From VRUE01 sp963805475 (lineage in GTDB: Bacteria; Actinomycetota; Thermoleophilia; Solirubrobacterales; 70-9): 64,000 bases of DNA. The notes beneath the pieces are model-generated. The model had not been told where the DNA came from and made no database searches. It saw only the letters and a list, made by a program, of their open reading frames with translations. The stretch spans positions 62,001 through 126,000 of the forward strand of contig CAWDUO010000005.1 in assembly GCA_963805475.1 (NCBI GenBank), in the 5' to 3' direction. The stretch's first letter is position 1, and each line of letters starts with the position of its first letter. This document shows, piece by piece, positions 8,497 to 15,647 of the stretch. The translations under genes and the position numbers were made by a program.

Positions 8497-9249
8497 ATGA
8501 CCGAAGCAGCCGACGAGGGAGCGCCGGAAGCGGCGGCGACGCCGATCCCGCGCCGCGGCCGCGTCTGGGCGATCGTCCTGCTCGGGCTGGCGCTGTTCGG
8601 GCTCGGCTACGCGCTGGTGCAGATCTCGACCCGCAAGGCGGGCCGCCAGGCGATCCACGTCGAGGGCGCCGCCAACGCGCAGGAAATCTTCGGCGGGGTG
8701 GCGCAGGAAGAAGACCGGCTCGGCTCCTCCGGCGCGCCGGTCTCGATCCAGGTCTTCAACGACCTGCAGTGCGAAAACTGCCGCGAAGAGTTCCTCGCGA
8801 CGATCCCGCCGCTGGTCGACTCCGACGTGCGCGAGGGGCGGGTGAAGCTCTTGATGCGCCACTACTCGGTCGCCGAAAACCCGCTGGAGAAGGGCTTCTT
8901 CGGCGCCGAAGCGGCGGCGCGGCAGGGCTACGGCTGGCAGTACACCTACCTCTTCTTCCGCAACCAGGGCGAGGTCAAGCGGCTGGGCCGGGTCAGCGAC
9001 GACTTCGAAAGCTCGCTGGCGGGGTCGATCGGCGAACTCGACGTCCCCGAATGGAAGGAATACCTGGACCGGCGCGGCGGCTCCGGCGGGGCGATCGCGA
9101 AGAAGCTGGAAGCCCAGGAAGAGCTGGGGACGCAGCTCGGCATCCGCACCGGCCAGGCGATGATCGTCAACGGGCCCGGCGGCACCCGCGCGCTCCAGGA
9201 CGCGCCCTCGCTCGCCAGGATCGAACGGGCGATCGAAGCGGTGAGCTGA
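8497..9249 (+). CDS. Membrane-anchored thioredoxin-fold (DsbA/Thioredoxin_4-like) protein
   Basis: Probably an extracytoplasmic thiol oxidoreductase. A cytoplasmic Ala-rich N-terminus and basic PRRGR precede one membrane helix (about 23-43); the exported domain contains the CxxC motif CENC (Cys92-Cys95, in FNDLQCENCREEF) and the downstream pattern LLMRHY..., GTQLGIRTGQAMIVNGPGG, equivalent to the cis-Pro region of Thioredoxin_4 proteins although a clear cis-Pro is not obvious. Start ATG 8497 follows TTTAAT by 6 nt; an in-frame upstream GTG would overlap the divergent gene. 250 aa. Codon usage is richer in GAA than the flanking genes. Its partner proteins are unknown. Confidence 0.8.
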   Translation: MTEAADEGAPEAAATPIPRRGRVWAIVLLGLALFGLGYALVQISTRKAGRQAIHVEGAANAQEIFGGVAQEEDRLGSSGAPVSIQVFNDLQCENCREEFLATIPPLVDSDVREGRVKLLMRHYSVAENPLEKGFFGAEAAARQGYGWQYTYLFFRNQGEVKRLGRVSDDFESSLAGSIGELDVPEWKEYLDRRGGSGGAIAKKLEAQEELGTQLGIRTGQAMIVNGPGGTRALQDAPSLARIERAIEAVS

Positions 9250-9273
9250 GCGGCCTCGTAGGATCCCGCGACG

Positions 9274-10342
9274 ATGAGCCCGCAACGGCCGCACACCGCG
9301 ATCGTCACCTGCATGGACGCGCGGCTCGATGCGTTCCGGTTCTTCGACTCGTTCTCGGACGTGGTGCACGTGCTCCGCACCGCGGGCGGGCGGGTGACCG
9401 GGGACGTGATGCGCGGGCTGGCCGCCTCCTGCGCGATGGGGACCGAGCGGGTGATCGTGATGCACCACACCGACTGCGCGATGGCGGCGCACACCGACGA
9501 GCAGATCCGCGCGCTGCTGCCGCCGGGGCCGCAGCCGGAGATCGAGTTCCTGACGATCGGCGACCCGCTGGAGGCGCTGACCCGCGACGTGCACGCGGTG
9601 CGCGCCTCGACCCTGCTGCCGGAGGGGACCGAGGTGCGGGGGATGGTCTTCGATCTGGAGACGGGCGAGGCGCGCGAGGTCGAGATCGCCGAGGCGGTCG
9701 GCGACCTGGCGGAGATGCGCCGCGACTACAGCCGCGCCGCGCTCGACGAGGGCTGGCTGGCGGCGAGCTGGCTGGAGCAGTTCACGCTGTGGTTCGACGA
9801 GGCGCGGGCGAGCGAGGAGATCGTCGAGCCGAACGCGATGGTGGTCGCGACGGCGAGCGCCGAGGGGCGGCCCTCGGCGCGCACGGTGCTGCTCAAGGCG
9901 CTCGACGAGCGCGGCTTCGTCTTCAACACCAACCTGCGCTCGCGCAAGGGCCGCGAGGCGGCCGAAAACCCGTGGGGCTGCGCGGTCTTCCCCTGGCACC
10001 CGGTCGAGCGCCAGGTCGTCGCCGCCGGCCGGCTGGAGCCGGTCGAGGAGGCGGAGGCCGACGCCTACTTCGCCACGCGCCCCTACGGCGCGCGGATCAG
10101 CGCCCACGTCAGCCGCGCAGTCGGAGCCGGTGGGCGGCCGGGCGGAGCTGGAGAAGGCGCACGCCGAGCTGGAAGCGCGCTACCCGCCCGAGGGCGAGGT
10201 GCCCCGCCCGCCGCACTGGGGCGGCCTGCGCCTCGTCCCGGAGACGGTCGAGCTCTGGCAGGGCCGCCCCAACCGCCTCCACGACCGCCTGCGCTTCAGG
10301 CGCGAGGGGGAGGGGTGGACGGTCGAGCGCCTGGCCCCGTAA
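9274..10342 (+). CDS. Beta-carbonic anhydrase fused to pyridoxamine 5'-phosphate oxidase (frameshifted)
   Basis: One open frame encodes two enzymes. Residues 1-145 are a small type beta-carbonic anhydrase: VTCMDARLD (zinc ligand Cys13, Asp15-Arg17 pair) and HHTDC (His65, Cys68). From about residue 147 (ATG 9715 lies there in frame) follows a PdxH domain: MRRDYSRAALDEGWL, SARTVLLKALDERGFVFNTN, SRKGREAAENPW. Near 10119 one extra G shifts the frame; removing it restores the PdxH C-terminus (RQSEPVGGRAELE..., PRPPHWGGLRLVPE, LWQGRPNRLHDRLRF) ending at TAA 10342. PdxH makes pyridoxal 5'-phosphate. Whether the fusion is real or created by loss of a stop cannot be settled here. TAGGAT precedes the ATG by 9 nt. 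Confidence 0.75.
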
Positions 10343-10361
10343 GCGAGGCCAAGAACCACCT

Positions 10362-10406
10362 CGCGTTCGCCTTTTGTCGGGCTCAGTCCGACAAAAGGCG
10401 AACGCG
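10362..10406. repeat. Palindromic element, 19-bp arms (GCGTTCGCCTTTTGTC type)
   Basis: CGCGTTCGCCTTTTGTCGG at 10362-10380 pairs perfectly with 10388-10406 around a 7-nt loop. Related copies are at 36482-36524 and 53326-53368. It sits between convergent pdxH-fusion and cupin genes. Confidence 0.9.
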
Positions 10407-10424
10407 CGGGCGATACGTGGGGCA

Positions 10425-10452
10425 TTAGACGATTAAACGCTTAATCGTCTAA
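10425..10452. repeat. AT-rich perfect palindrome
   Basis: TTAGACGATTAA (10425-10436), a 4-nt spacer ACGC, then the exact reverse complement TTAATCGTCTAA (10441-10452). It is far more AT-rich than its surroundings and is followed by the small palindrome ACGGAATTCCGT. It could be an operator or the end of a mobile element; it lies downstream of both flanking genes, which argues against a simple operator. Confidence 0.75.
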
Positions 10453-10472
10453 ACGGAATTCCGTCTCAACGA

Positions 10473-10850
10473 TCAAGCCCTACGGTGTTTGGCGCGCTCT
10501 CGCGCCCCGGCCTTCTGCTCGAGCGTCATCGCGCCTGGATGGCCGTCGCCGGGCCATGGGGTGAGGATCAGCAAAAGGCGGGCATCGGACCGAGCGGCAA
10601 TCGTGTGACGCTCGGCCGGGTCGAACTCGAAGAGGTGGCCGGCGCTTGCCGTGACAGTCTCCTCACCGGGGACGGTGACGTCGACCCCGCCGTCGATGAC
10701 GACCACCCGTGCGCGCTCGTGCACCTCGTGCTCCCGCATCTCCTCCCCGGTCGGAAGATGCAGCACGATGGTCCGCGCATCCTCGGCCGAGGCGAGGATC
10801 TGCGGCTGGTGCGGCTCCGCTTCGACTGCCTTCAGGTCCCAACTCTGCAT
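10473..10850 (-). CDS. Small single-domain cupin protein
   Basis: A 125-aa protein made essentially of one cupin barrel: motif 1 is approximated by GEEMREHEVHERARVVVIDGG (about 35-55, with His residues at HEVH) and motif 2 by FEFDPAERHTI. Such proteins bind a metal or small ligand; many are sugar or quercetin-type enzymes or stress proteins of unknown role, so I assign no reaction. ATG 10850 has a purine-rich ACGGAGGCAGAGG stretch directly upstream, acting as the ribosome site, and a TAGCAT box about 45 nt further up. It opens the low-GC island next to tRNA-Pro. Confidence 0.75.
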   Translation of the reverse strand: MQSWDLKAVEAEPHQPQILASAEDARTIVLHLPTGEEMREHEVHERARVVVIDGGVDVTVPGEETVTASAGHLFEFDPAERHTIAARSDARLLLILTPWPGDGHPGAMTLEQKAGARERAKHRRA

Positions 10851-10925
10851 CCTCTGCCTCCGTTTGCCTCGAAACCGATCCGTTCATGCTAAAGGCCGAC
10901 GGGGCCGAGTGATGAGGGGGCTGCA

Positions 10926-11318
10926 TCAAGCGGCGGCGAGTTCTGGCGCGGGTGCGACTTCGCGTTCTGCCTCCCCGTCGGGGACTTGACGCTCGATACC
11001 AATCAGCAGCTCCTCGTCCAGCACCGCAAGGATGCGCTTCAACACGGGGATCGTCGGCATGTGATCGCCGCCCTCGACTTTCGAGATGAAGGAGTGTGAG
11101 GTGCCCGCTCGCTCGGCGACCTCTTTCTGGCTCAGGTCAAGCTCGTAGCGCCGCTCACGGATATGGGCGGCGATCCAGTTCCGCTCGCGCAGCTCGCGGA
11201 TCGCCGCGTACTCATCGCGAGCCTCTCGGTACTGATCGCTGCGCCCGGAGCGATTCTGTGCCGCCTCGACGGCGTTCCTGCCCTTTGGGCTGATGCGGCC
11301 ATTCTCTTTCGCGCTCAT
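10926..11318 (-). CDS. HTH (XRE-type) antitoxin of a HigBA-like module
   Basis: DNA-binding antitoxin and autorepressor. The 130-aa protein has a charged N-terminus and a Cro/CI-type helix-turn-helix at about 55-105 (LDLSQKEVAERAGTSHSFISKVEGG, quoted in part as SQKEVAERAG and SFISKVEGG), then an Ala/Pro/Glu-rich tail. It follows the toxin gene with a 30-bp gap, the order toxin then antitoxin being that of higBA. A perfect 18-bp palindrome sits in that gap, and TAAACT lies exactly 6 nt before ATG 11318, so the antitoxin probably also has its own leaderless transcript overlapping its operator. Confidence 0.82.
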   Translation of the reverse strand: MSAKENGRISPKGRNAVEAAQNRSGRSDQYREARDEYAAIRELRERNWIAAHIRERRYELDLSQKEVAERAGTSHSFISKVEGGDHMPTIPVLKRILAVLDEELLIGIERQVPDGEAEREVAPAPELAAA

Positions 11319-11326
11319 GACGCTAG

Positions 11327-11344
11327 TTTATCTATATAGATAAA
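11327..11344. promoter_or_regulatory. Palindromic operator of the HigBA-like module
   Basis: TTTATCTATATAGATAAA is a perfect 18-bp palindrome between the toxin stop and the antitoxin start. Its right half overlaps the putative antitoxin -10 TAAACT (minus strand), so binding there would block the internal promoter. Confidence 0.7.
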
Positions 11345-11348
11345 TGGG

Positions 11349-11777
11349 TCAAGTGGCTCGCTTTCGCCTGCTCAGCGGCGCGTCCTTGCCCGCGGCGCGC
11401 GGAGGTTTCCTTGGCGTGGCGTCCATTCGCCGCTTAAAGTCAACCATCCGTCGCTTCGCCAAAGCCTTCTCCGAGGGGGGCACCGCCCCGGCGTTCTTCT
11501 CGAAGGCGTGCAGCAGGACGATCAGGTTCCCGGACCGCTGATAGAGGACCCGGTACCGCGTGTTGGCGAACCTGATTCTCAGCTCGCGCAGCTCGCCCTC
11601 GATCTGTGAGCTGACGGGGAACTCGGGCGGCGGTGCGTGCGGCGCCTGCCCGTTCAGATGCTCTTCGATATGGGCGTCGATCTTCGCTGCCCGTTTGGCG
11701 GGAAGCGCCTCGATGAACTCGTTCGCGGGCTCGCCCCCGCGCTTGTCGCGATAGTAGACGGCTTGCGTTCTGGCCAC
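11349..11777 (-). CDS. RelE/HigB-like toxin (phage Gp49-like family)
   Basis: Likely ribosome-dependent mRNA interferase. Core features of the Gp49/HigB family are visible: TQAVYYRDKRGGEPANEF near the N-terminus, then ELRELRIRFANTRYRVLY and LIVLLHAFEKNAGAVPP, where RxRF, RYRVLY and the HAFEK lysine are typical. I choose GTG 11777 (VARTQAVYY); an ATG at 11813 would add 12 residues with no homology. Product 142 aa, with a basic Lys/Arg-rich tail of about 35 residues beyond the usual family end. It is upstream of the XRE antitoxin in the same direction. Confidence 0.82.
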   Translation of the reverse strand: MARTQAVYYRDKRGGEPANEFIEALPAKRAAKIDAHIEEHLNGQAPHAPPPEFPVSSQIEGELRELRIRFANTRYRVLYQRSGNLIVLLHAFEKNAGAVPPSEKALAKRRMVDFKRRMDATPRKPPRAAGKDAPLSRRKRAT

Positions 11778-12189
11778 GAGGCGAGCATTGCAGACAACCC
11801 GGCGCGGCCTCACTTTTCCCCCTCGCGCAGAACTCTCCAGTCAATCCGACGTACCGGCTTCACTATGGGCATGTCGCCGAGCATGCAGGCAAGCCGCAGC
11901 GCCGTGAGCGCATACTTGCCGCCAACTTTGCGCTCCGGACCCGAACTCCTAAGGAAGATCGCAGCCGAACAAGGGCCGTGGGCCGTTTAACGGCCGTGGG
12001 CCGTTTTCCACGCTCTCGACGGATTGAGCGTGCCAGCCCTTGAGAACACCGCCGAATGGCATTTTCACCAGGGGAATCCGTGCGCGTTTCCCAAGCCAGA
12101 GGCGGCCGAGTATCTCGATACCGAGCATCCCCTCGCCGGCGAACGGCTACGACAGAAACCGCACGCGGTCGCCCAACTGCGCGACCTGA
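11778..12189. other. Gene-poor stretch beside a recombinase remnant
   Basis: No frame here has convincing codon use or family motifs. It contains a short direct/inverted repeat cluster near 11960-12012 (GGCCGTTTAACGGCC is a palindrome and the unit GGGCCGT recurs four times). I read it as eroded mobile-element DNA. Confidence 0.5.
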
Positions 12190-12516
12190 CTGCCGCTGTC
12201 TGGCTGGACGTCGGCGAGGCACGCCTACTACGGCGGGGCGGTCCCCGTCGACCTGCGCTCCGAGCAGGACCGGCTCGCCACCGACCTCTTGGCCGATTGC
12301 CAGCGGGCCTATCTGGCGGCACCGGGGCATCTGCGCCGCCAGTGGAACCAGGCGCTCTTCGAGCGGCTGGTCGTCCACGACGACGACATCGAAGCGACCG
12401 AGATCGCCGAGCCGTTCGCCACGCTGGTCGATCCGGAACCTCCGGCTCGGCTGGGTCGTGAGGCCGTCACGCAAACCGCCGCTTCTTCTGGCGGCGGTTC
12501 AAATGAGGGTCTTTTA
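12190..12516 (+). pseudogene. C-terminal remnant of a large serine recombinase
   Basis: After an in-frame TGA at 12187 the frame reads ARHAYYGGAVPVDLRSEQDRL, then AAPGHLRRQWNQALFERLVV and IEATEIAEPFATLVDP. The order 'Y.GA(I/V)..D.L..EQ.RL', then 'R..NQA.FE.(I/L).(V/I)', then 'EPFA.L' is that of the C-terminal part of resolvase/integrase proteins with a recombinase domain. The catalytic domain is missing and the coiled-coil between the two blocks is largely deleted, so it is dead. It abuts the 3' end of tRNA-Pro, consistent with an old integration event. Confidence 0.65.
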
Positions 12517-12517
12517 G

Positions 12518-12591
12518 TCGGGGCGCCCGGATTTGAACCGGGGACCTCACCGACCCGAACGGTGCGCGCTACCAGGCTGCGCCACGCCCCG
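12518..12591 (-). tRNA. tRNA-Pro (anticodon CGG)
   Basis: Folds as a 74-nt cloverleaf without an encoded CCA: acceptor stem CGGGGCG / CGCCCCG, D arm around GGCGCAGCCTGGTAGCGC, anticodon stem CACCG / CGGTG with loop TTCGGGT (anticodon CGG, reads CCG), and T arm CCCGG-TTCAAAT-CCGGG. Discriminator base is A. It reads proline codon CCG, common in this GC-rich genome. Confidence 0.96.
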
Positions 12592-12678
12592 AAGGGGGCG
12601 ATTATCTCAGAGCGGCGGGGCGGGGGCGGTTCCGGCTCTTGCGCCGCCGGCGTCCTCTCGATGCGGGAGCGGCCTGCG

Positions 12679-13343
12679 TCAGCCGCCGGCCTGGGCGGAG
12701 ACCCAGGGGGCCACCAGCGAGAGCGTCGCGAGGGCGACGAGAAGGCCGGCGAGCAGGGAGGCGGCGAGGAGGCTCGCGCGCAGGCCGGAGCCGGCCAGCG
12801 CGGCCTCGCGGCCGCCGGCGCGGCGCCAGTCGGAGCGGCGCCGGCGCGGCGCCAGTCGGGCGCCGCCAGGCGGGGCAGCTCGAGCACGTGGCCGAGCACG
12901 TGGACCGTCATCAGCGCGAACCAGGCGACGAAGCTCGCCTTGTGCAGGAAGACGACGGTGTCGTTCTTCGGCCCTTCGACCAGCAGCCAGACGCCGGTGG
13001 CGAAGAGGGCGAAGGTGGTCGCGACGACCCCGGGGGCGAGCAGGCGCATCGCCAGCGGCGGCGGGCCCTTGCGCCGGTAGGGCGGGGCGCCTGTGTAGTA
13101 GCGGGCGAAGCGGTAGCCGGTGCTGGCCAGCTTCAGCAGGACAGGGGGGATCAGCAGCATGCCGATGAAGATGTGCGGGCCGACGAGTCGCCCGATCAGG
13201 GGGATCGTCGCCCCCTCGAGCGCCAGCAGGACGAGCAGCAGCGCCGCCGCGCCGCCGGTCAGGCGAGCGTTGCCGGCGACGCCGCCCCCTGCCGCGGGCC
13301 GCACAGAGGGCCGCATCGCGGGGATTGCCTGCTCGGTCTGCAT
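12679..13343 (-). CDS. Four-helix membrane protein with cytochrome b561-like histidines (broken by 26-bp duplication)
   Basis: Integral membrane protein with four or more helices (about 25-43, 48-70, 95-115, 125-145, last near the C-terminus). Histidines in GPHIFIGM, FLHKASF and MTVHVLGHVLE resemble b-haem ligands of cytochrome b561 or ferric-reductase-type proteins, but I cannot name the family. A 26-bp tandem duplication (units starting 12815 and 12841) shifts the frame after PDWRRAG; removing one copy restores GREAALAGSGLRASLL and a final helix ending WVSAQAGG at 12679. It lies directly downstream of the two-component genes on the same strand, which may regulate it. Confidence 0.6.
12813..12859. 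repeat. 26-bp tandem duplication
   Basis: CCGGCGCGGCGCCAGTCGG occurs at 12815-12833 and again at 12841-12859, period 26 bp. Because 26 is not a multiple of three it frameshifts the overlapping membrane protein gene. Confidence 0.9.
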
Positions 13344-13414
13344 CGTTCGGCACCCTGCCGGCCGAGGCTCACCGCTTCCTAAGCGCCCGGTGAGAGACCT
13401 CTCACGCGCCGCGC

Positions 13415-14353
13415 TCACGCGCTCCCGGGCCGGAAGCCGCCGAGCTCGAAGGCGACGCGGGCCCCGCCGAGCGGCGAGGCCTCGGCCCAGATGCGGCCGC
13501 CGTGCAGCTCGACGATCTCGCGCGCGATCGCCAGCCCCAGGCCGGCGCCGCCGGAGCGGCGGTCGCGGGCGGCCTCGCTGCGGTGGAAGCGGTCGAAGAC
13601 GCGCTCGCGCTCGGCCGGCGGGATGCCGGGCCCGTCGTCGTCGACGCGGATCGTCAGCCGCGAGCCGCGCGCGACCGCGCTGAGCGCGACCCGCCCCGCC
13701 GGGCCGGCGTGGCGGCTGGCGTTGGCGAGCAGGTTGCGCAGCACCCGGGTCAGCGCCTCGGGGTCGGCGCGCAGCGTTCCCCCGGCCAGCTCGCCCAGCT
13801 CGACGCCGCCGAGCGCCCGGTCGTCGGCGAGCCGCTCGAGGAAGCCCGGCAGCGCGACCGGCGCCGGGCGCAGGCGGGCGTCCTCCTCCAGCCGCGCCAG
13901 CGCCAGCATGTCCTCGACGAGGCGTTCGATCCGGGCGATCTCGGTCAGCGCGACGCGCTCGAGGTGGCGCACTTCGGCCGGCTCGGGCTCGGTCCGGCCG
14001 GCGAGCACTTCGAGCTGGCCGCGGATCGCCGTCAGCGGCGTGCGCAGCTCGTGCGAGGCGTCGGAGACGAAGCGCCGCTGGCGCGCCAGCGCCTCGTCGA
14101 GGCGGCTGAAGCGCCGCTCGAAGGCGGCGGCGACGAGGTAGCCGGCGAGCAGCGCCCCGGCCAGCGCGACGGCGCCGGTGACGAGCACCGTGCGCTCGAC
14201 CTCGCTCTGCGTGTCGCGCGCCACCCAGCCGCGCTCGTCGTGCAGCTCGACCCTGATCGCGGCGAGCGCGCCGGCGAAGGCGGCGACGACGATCGCGCCG
14301 ATCGCCAGCGCCAGGCGGGCGCGCAGCCCGAGCCGCGACCAGGCCCGCCTCAC
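13415..14353 (-). CDS. Sensor histidine kinase (EnvZ/HPK1 type)
   Basis: Membrane histidine kinase partner of the response regulator upstream. Two membrane helices (about 13-33 and 57-77) flank a very short periplasmic loop; then HisKA with phospho-acceptor His101 in SHELRTPLTAI, and HATPase_c with N box NLLANASRHA, G1 DDGPGIPP, F box VFDRFHRSE and G2 GAGLGLAIA. Total 312 aa, no separate sensor domain, so the signal is probably sensed by the short loop or the membrane part. GTG/ATG start at 14353 overlaps the regulator stop by 4 bp (coupled). Confidence 0.93.
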   Translation of the reverse strand: MRRAWSRLGLRARLALAIGAIVVAAFAGALAAIRVELHDERGWVARDTQSEVERTVLVTGAVALAGALLAGYLVAAAFERRFSRLDEALARQRRFVSDASHELRTPLTAIRGQLEVLAGRTEPEPAEVRHLERVALTEIARIERLVEDMLALARLEEDARLRPAPVALPGFLERLADDRALGGVELGELAGGTLRADPEALTRVLRNLLANASRHAGPAGRVALSAVARGSRLTIRVDDDGPGIPPAERERVFDRFHRSEAARDRRSGGAGLGLAIAREIVELHGGRIWAEASPLGGARVAFELGGFRPGSA

Positions 14354-15024
14354 GCGCCGTCCACCAGCCGGTAGCCGGCGGCGCGCACGGTCTCGATCGG
14401 CGCCGGCGCGCCGAGCCCGGCGAGCCGGCGGCGCAGGTAGCCGATGTAGACCTGGACGATGTTGGTGCCGGGGTCGTGGTCGTAGCGCCAGACCGAGGCG
14501 AGGATCTCCGCCCGCGTGCAGACCTGGCCGGGACGGCGCATCAGGTAGGCGAGCAGCTCGGCCTCGCGCTCGGGCAGGCGCGCCGAGCGGCCGTCGCGCT
14601 CGACCCGGCGGGCGAGCAGGTCGAGCCGCAGCCCCGCGGCCTCGAGCACGGTCGGCGCCTCGGCGGCCGGCTGGCGCAGCCGCGCCCGCACCCGGGCGAG
14701 CAGCTCGGGGAAGGCGAAGGGCTTGGTCATGTAGTCGGTGGCGCCGCGGTCGAGGCCCTCGACCCGGTCGGCGACCTCGCCGCGGGCGGTCAGCAGGATC
14801 ACCGGCAGCGCCGGCTTGGCGGCGCGGATCGCCTCCAGCACCGCGAGCCCGTCGCGACCCGGCAGCATGCGGTCGAGGACGACGAGGTCGAAGTCCTCGC
14901 CGAGCGCCAGCCGCTCGCCCTCGACGCCGTCGGCGGCGACGGCCGCCTCGTAGCCCTCGGCCGCGAGCCCGCGGCTGAGGAAGTCGGCGATCGCCGGCTC
15001 GTCCTCGACGACCAGGAGCTTCAT
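14350..15024 (-). CDS. OmpR/PhoB-family response regulator
   Basis: DNA-binding regulator phosphorylated by the adjacent kinase. Receiver domain: acidic pair Glu7-Asp8 (VVEDEP), phospho-Asp51 (VVLDRMLPG), Thr/Lys in LLTARG and TKPFAF; winged-helix domain from about 125 with LPEREAELLAYLMRRPGQV and VYIGYLRRRL, ending AAGYRLV. 224 aa. TAGCAT lies 8 nt before ATG 15024, so the operon appears leaderless. Order regulator, kinase, then the haem-type membrane protein. Confidence 0.95.
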   Translation of the reverse strand: MKLLVVEDEPAIADFLSRGLAAEGYEAAVAADGVEGERLALGEDFDLVVLDRMLPGRDGLAVLEAIRAAKPALPVILLTARGEVADRVEGLDRGATDYMTKPFAFPELLARVRARLRQPAAEAPTVLEAAGLRLDLLARRVERDGRSARLPEREAELLAYLMRRPGQVCTRAEILASVWRYDHDPGTNIVQVYIGYLRRRLAGLGAPAPIETVRAAGYRLVDGA

Positions 15025-15049
15025 CGGGGCCGATGCTACTCGGAGCGCC

Positions 15050-15606
15050 TCAGTATCCCGGCGGGTGGCGGGCGACGAAGCCTTCGGGGTAGGGCAGCGC
15101 CGGGTGCCAGCGCGGCCCGGAGCCGCGCGCGTCGCCGACGGTGTCCCAGCGCAGGCCGGCGATCACCGCGTAGGCGTGGCCGGCGTTGGCGTAGACGGTC
15201 AGCCAGCGGCCGCGGCCGGAGGCGCCCCAGCGCATCAGCTGGCCGGAGTCGAGCGGCGCCTGGAGGAAGCCGCCGCCGGCGAGCGCGTAGCTGACCGCGC
15301 CGGAGCAGTCGTAGCCGCGCGAGTACCAGGAGGCGTGGCCGCCGCCCCATATGTAGGGGCGGCCGATGATCTGGTCGGCGGCGCTTCGCGGGCCGGCGCC
15401 CGCTTCGCGCGCCGCGGCGCCGCGGCGACGTCGTAGGGCCGCTGCGGGTGGGGCGGCCGCTCTTCGGCGATGCGGCTGCGCTCGTGCGGCGGCGGGGCTT
15501 CGGCGACCAGCGTCGCCTTCCCGCCGCCCCCGCAGCCGGCCAGCGCCGCGGCGATCAGGCAGACCGCGACGAGCGCGCTCCCCAGCCCAAGCTTCGATCC
15601 GAGCAT
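15050..15606 (-). CDS. Lipoprotein with NlpC/P60-like C-terminal domain (frameshifted)
   Basis: The N-terminus (from ATG 15606) is a lipoprotein signal: MLGSKLGLGSALVAVCLIAA then lipobox LAGC, followed by a Pro/Arg-rich linker. In a different frame, closing at 15050, lies a C40 peptidase-like domain: IIGRPYIWGGGHASW, GYDCSGAVSYAL (catalytic Cys), and GHAYAVI (His). The two parts join only if one base was lost between about 15370 and 15400 (where ...APARE runs into SAADQIIGRPY). Such enzymes hydrolyse peptidoglycan stem peptides or related bonds at the cell surface. An in-frame ATG at 15642 is also possible. Confidence 0.65.
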
Positions 15607-15647
15607 CGAGCCTGGATTGTGCAGGATCGATCGGGTATGCATGGCCC

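Noticed and set aside
12511..12600. Apparent peptide GAPGFEPGTSPTRT on the plus strand
   Set aside because: This is the classic false translation of a tRNA gene; the DNA folds as tRNA-Pro.
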